A stretch of DNA of 34,007 bases from Deltaproteobacteria bacterium (lineage in GTDB: Bacteria > Desulfobacterota > Desulfobacteria > Desulfobacterales > B30-G6), in assembly GCA_003647375.1 (NCBI GenBank), contig QMMS01000009.1:1-34007 (forward strand), given 5' to 3'. Below the pieces are notes generated by a model. It was not told the DNA's origin, searched no databases, and was given only the letters and a program-made list of their open reading frames with translations. Both the position numbers and the translations under genes were made by a program. Positions 32,085 through 34,007 of this stretch are shown here, piece by piece (position 1 is the first letter of the stretch; every line of letters starts with the position of its first letter).

Positions 32085-32885
32085 ATGATTATCTGCATCA
32101 AGGGTGCCGGCGAGTTAGCCAGCGCAGTTGCCTGGCGGCTATATATGGCGAACATGCGAAAGATAATTATGATGGAATGTCCCAGACCATTGGCGGTGAG
32201 ACGTAATGTCTCATTCTGCGAGGCCGTGTACGATGGTACGAATGAAGTGGAAAGTGTCAAGGCCGATCTCTGTAATGATGTTGATGGGATCAAAAGGTGT
32301 TGGCAAAACGACACTATTGCCGTTGCCGTAGATCCCACATGGCAAATGCTGACGCAACTCCCGGCCAAGGTCATGGTAGATGCTGTATTGGCCAAGAAAA
32401 ACATTGGAACGACCATGGATGATGCCCAGTTGGTTATCGGTTTGGGACCGGGATTCATTGCGGGACATGACGTCGGTATGGTTGTTGAAACAAACAGAGG
32501 GCATAATTTAGGAAGAATTCTTACTGTGGGCTCCGCAGAGTCCAATACCGGTATCCCGGGAAATATCGGCGGTTATACAAAGGAGCGGGTCTTGAGATCG
32601 CCGGCAGAGGGCCGATTTAGATCTAACAAGGAAATAGGTGACCTTGTCGAAACGGGCGAGATCATTGGCGAGGTCGATAATATAGGGGTTGCGGCGCAAA
32701 TCAATGGAATTCTTCGCGGTCTTATCAGGCCAAACAGCGATGTTCGGAAAGGATTGAAAATAGGTGATATCGACCCAAGGGGAGAGAAGGACTACTGTTA
32801 TACGATTTCCGATAAAGCGCGCGCCATCAGCGGTTCTGTTCTGGAAGCCATTTTGAGAGTATTCCCATCAAACCAAGACGTTTAA
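32085..32885 (+). CDS. yqeB: Selenium-dependent molybdenum hydroxylase system protein YqeB (EF2563 family)
   Basis: 266 residues. An N-terminal Rossmann-like start 'IICIKGAGELASAVAWRLYMAN' is followed by the family hallmark 'LVIGLGPGFIAGHDVGMVVETNRGHNLGRILTVG', then 'SNTGIPGNIGGYTKERVLRSPAEGRF' and a 'GD.VE.GEIIGEV' barrel-like segment. Genome-context studies tie this family to maturation of selenium-dependent molybdenum hydroxylases, together with yqeC, mocA and selD; its exact reaction is not established. A ribosome binding site GGAGGG precedes the ATG. The 3' end overlaps yqeC on the opposite strand by 18 bp. Confidence 0.88.
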   Translation: MIICIKGAGELASAVAWRLYMANMRKIIMMECPRPLAVRRNVSFCEAVYDGTNEVESVKADLCNDVDGIKRCWQNDTIAVAVDPTWQMLTQLPAKVMVDAVLAKKNIGTTMDDAQLVIGLGPGFIAGHDVGMVVETNRGHNLGRILTVGSAESNTGIPGNIGGYTKERVLRSPAEGRFRSNKEIGDLVETGEIIGEVDNIGVAAQINGILRGLIRPNSDVRKGLKIGDIDPRGEKDYCYTISDKARAISGSVLEAILRVFPSNQDV

Positions 32886-33653
32886 ATCATGGCATTCAAG
32901 CACCGGTGATTCAAGAGATGTACTGCCAAGAACCACACGTGAAATCTCAGTGGTTTTTCTTTTGACCAGGTATTGAATGATGGAACGCCCGGCTTGCGCT
33001 TTCCGGGGTATGTCAGCCTGGTTGAGATACGCAATTTTTTTGGCACCCATGGGAGTTCCTTGAAATATTCCCTGCTGGTGGAGCAGTAGATCACATATGG
33101 CTTTTTCCATGATCTTCTTACCTTCGGCCAACCCGGTAATTTTCGAAACGAGCTCGGGTCTGAATACGATATGTTCATCAAGAGGCTTTCCCAGTGCACT
33201 GAGACCGACGATACCGACGACCCAGTTGGTACAATCCGGTACGACAGGTTCGTGAGGTGCCGGCGCCTTCAGCGGTCGTCCGGCCGCACCATCAGCTTCC
33301 ACAATTATCCAACGAAAAAGGTTTGATTTTAGGAATAGATCAATTGTTTCAGGGGGAAACCCGATGAGTTTTCCGTGCTCCGAGACGTAGCGTGCGGCTG
33401 CCGATATATGGGGCGTATGCGTAAGTAGCTTTCGGGCTCTATTCAAGATATCAGATGGAGAATCGGATACGATAAGGCATTTGGATTGGCCTGCCGGAGG
33501 AAAAATTTTGGTTGTCGTTGTTGTCAGCACCGTATCGCCTGATGCTGAAAACTCATGGGCCAGCCTGAACATCAAGCTTGTTTTACCACCCGCCCCAACA
33601 AGGCTGATCACACCATTTTTCCCCAGCGCCAGCCCACGGTATAAAGAGGTCAT
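32868..33653 (-). CDS. yqeC: Selenium cofactor biosynthesis protein YqeC
   Basis: 261 residues. A P-loop close to the N-terminus ('ISLVGAGGKTSLMFRLAHEF', residues 16-35) marks a nucleotide-binding protein. 'TTTTKIFPP' and 'IIVEADGAAGRPLKAPAPHEPVVP' are hallmark YqeC motifs. It is a proposed kinase or NTPase in maturation of the labile-selenium Mo cofactor. Transcription is opposite to yqeB and to the mocA-like gene, and the 3' end overlaps yqeB by 18 bp tail to tail. The ATG at 33653 has a weak GGGAAC upstream. Confidence 0.87.
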   Translation of the reverse strand: MTSLYRGLALGKNGVISLVGAGGKTSLMFRLAHEFSASGDTVLTTTTTKIFPPAGQSKCLIVSDSPSDILNRARKLLTHTPHISAAARYVSEHGKLIGFPPETIDLFLKSNLFRWIIVEADGAAGRPLKAPAPHEPVVPDCTNWVVGIVGLSALGKPLDEHIVFRPELVSKITGLAEGKKIMEKAICDLLLHQQGIFQGTPMGAKKIAYLNQADIPRKAQAGRSIIQYLVKRKTTEISRVVLGSTSLESPVLECHDLNVLV

Positions 33654-33961
33654 TTTTTGTTCCCATTGTTTTACAATAAATTTTCATGCAGTTGTATTTA
33701 AATGATCAATAGGGCATTTCAATATAAAGAGTTCGTTTTATGCTTTGTTGTGCGCAGTTCAGCATGAAAATTTATGGTAACAGCTATTTATCAATTTCAA
33801 AATTAGCGACGATCATACCAGAAAAGAGATCATGCCGTCAAAAAAATATTGATATAACAACACAACTCAGTCAATAAAGGGGTATTGCCCTATGGTTGGG
33901 ATTCATTTTCCGTCAGGATAAAAATTTGTAAATGCTCAAATGTGTACCAAAGAGGCTGCTC
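33654..33961. promoter_or_regulatory. Divergent yqeC/mocA intergenic region with a 14-bp perfect inverted repeat
   Basis: This AT-rich 308-bp gap separates two divergent genes and should hold both promoters. ATAAATTTTCATGC (33676-33689) is the exact reverse complement of GCATGAAAATTTAT (33762-33775), with 72 bp between. Paired operator half-sites for DNA looping or a long-range hairpin are possible. A small AGGG/CCCT hairpin lies near 33879-33892. AAAGAGG just before 33962 serves the downstream gene. No small gene or known riboswitch is apparent. Confidence 0.45.
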
Positions 33962-34007
33962 ATGGCAAGGAATAAACCGACGGCCGGAATTGTTTTGGCG
34001 GCCGGCA
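33962..34007 (+). CDS. mocA: MocA-like molybdenum cofactor nucleotidyltransferase, 5' end only
   Basis: Only 15 codons are visible: Met-Ala-Arg-Asn-Lys, then 'PTAGIVLAAG'. The '(G)IVLAAG' start is the nucleotide-binding opening of NTP_transferase_3 enzymes such as MocA (molybdopterin cytidylyltransferase). This call rests on that motif plus the neighbouring yqeB and yqeC, with which mocA is regularly grouped. AAAGAGG precedes the ATG. Confidence 0.6.
   Translation, partial: MARNKPTAGIVLAAG

Noticed and set aside
1..34007. CRISPR arrays, tRNA/rRNA genes, transposases, integrases or prophage genes
   Set aside because: No regularly spaced repeats, no tRNA-like cloverleaf that I could recognise, and no mobile-element protein among the reading frames.
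1..34007. Selenocysteine-encoding in-frame TGA in the Mo hydroxylase or AOR genes
   Set aside because: All these genes are full length without internal TGA; selenium in this hydroxylase class is a cofactor ligand, not selenocysteine.

Overview
The window looks like a chromosomal piece of a strictly anaerobic, non-fermenting bacterium, most likely a Desulfobacterota-type (sulfate-reducer or syntroph-like) organism. This is inferred from two tungsten-type aldehyde:ferredoxin oxidoreductases with a polyferredoxin partner, a ferredoxin-fused dihydropyrimidine-dehydrogenase-like protein, a UbiD decarboxylase, a molybdenum hydroxylase with selenium-dependent hydroxylase accessory genes, moderate GC content, and short dispersed repeats of a kind I associate with those genomes. 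No taxonomic marker gene is present, so this is a guess.

Layout. (1) 1-4234, + strand: the end of a substrate-binding protein followed by livH, livM, livG and livF, a branched-chain-amino-acid-type (HAAT) ABC importer. (2) 4260-8736, - strand: a polyamine-type ABC importer in the order potA, potD, potB, potC. The potD-potB gap holds a dispersed repeat with a smaller palindrome nested in it, and the potA-potD gap holds a long imperfect hairpin. (3) 8737-9075: a divergent control region in which two 60-bp promoter/operator modules face away from each other, one for potA and one for the large + strand cluster. (4) 9076-25892, + strand: a closely packed catabolic cluster. It runs AOR 1, small membrane protein plus sodium:solute symporter, XRE-cupin regulator, class V aminotransferase, polyferredoxin, AOR 2, PreA-like FMN/ferredoxin oxidoreductase, UbiD decarboxylase, 3-hydroxyacyl-CoA-dehydrogenase-like enzyme, M29/NicX-like metalloenzyme, cupin, and a three-subunit molybdenum hydroxylase (FAD, 2Fe-2S, Mo subunits). 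(5) 25964-30666, + strand: a complete BMP/nucleoside-type ABC importer, closed by a terminator. (6) 30763-31581, - strand: a MORN/YwqK-like lipoprotein. (7) 31582-32084: a second copy of the dispersed repeat. (8) 32085-34007: yqeB (+), yqeC (-, overlapping tail to tail) and the first codons of a mocA-like gene (+), all linked to maturation of selenium-dependent molybdenum hydroxylases.

How it may work together (inference). The enzyme set fits anaerobic use of a nitrogen-containing heteroaromatic or related carboxylate. The Mo(-Se) hydroxylase would add oxygen next to a ring nitrogen, and the PreA-like protein would reduce the resulting lactam with ferredoxin-level electrons. UbiD would remove or add a carboxyl group, and the M29-like protein would cleave an amide. 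The aminotransferase would remove the amine, the AORs would oxidise the aldehyde, and the 3HCDH-like enzyme would act on the acyl chain. Four transporter families around the cluster (HAAT, polyamine-type, SSS, BMP) fit uptake of small nitrogenous compounds. I do not recognise the combination as a described pathway, and the substrate cannot be named from sequence alone.
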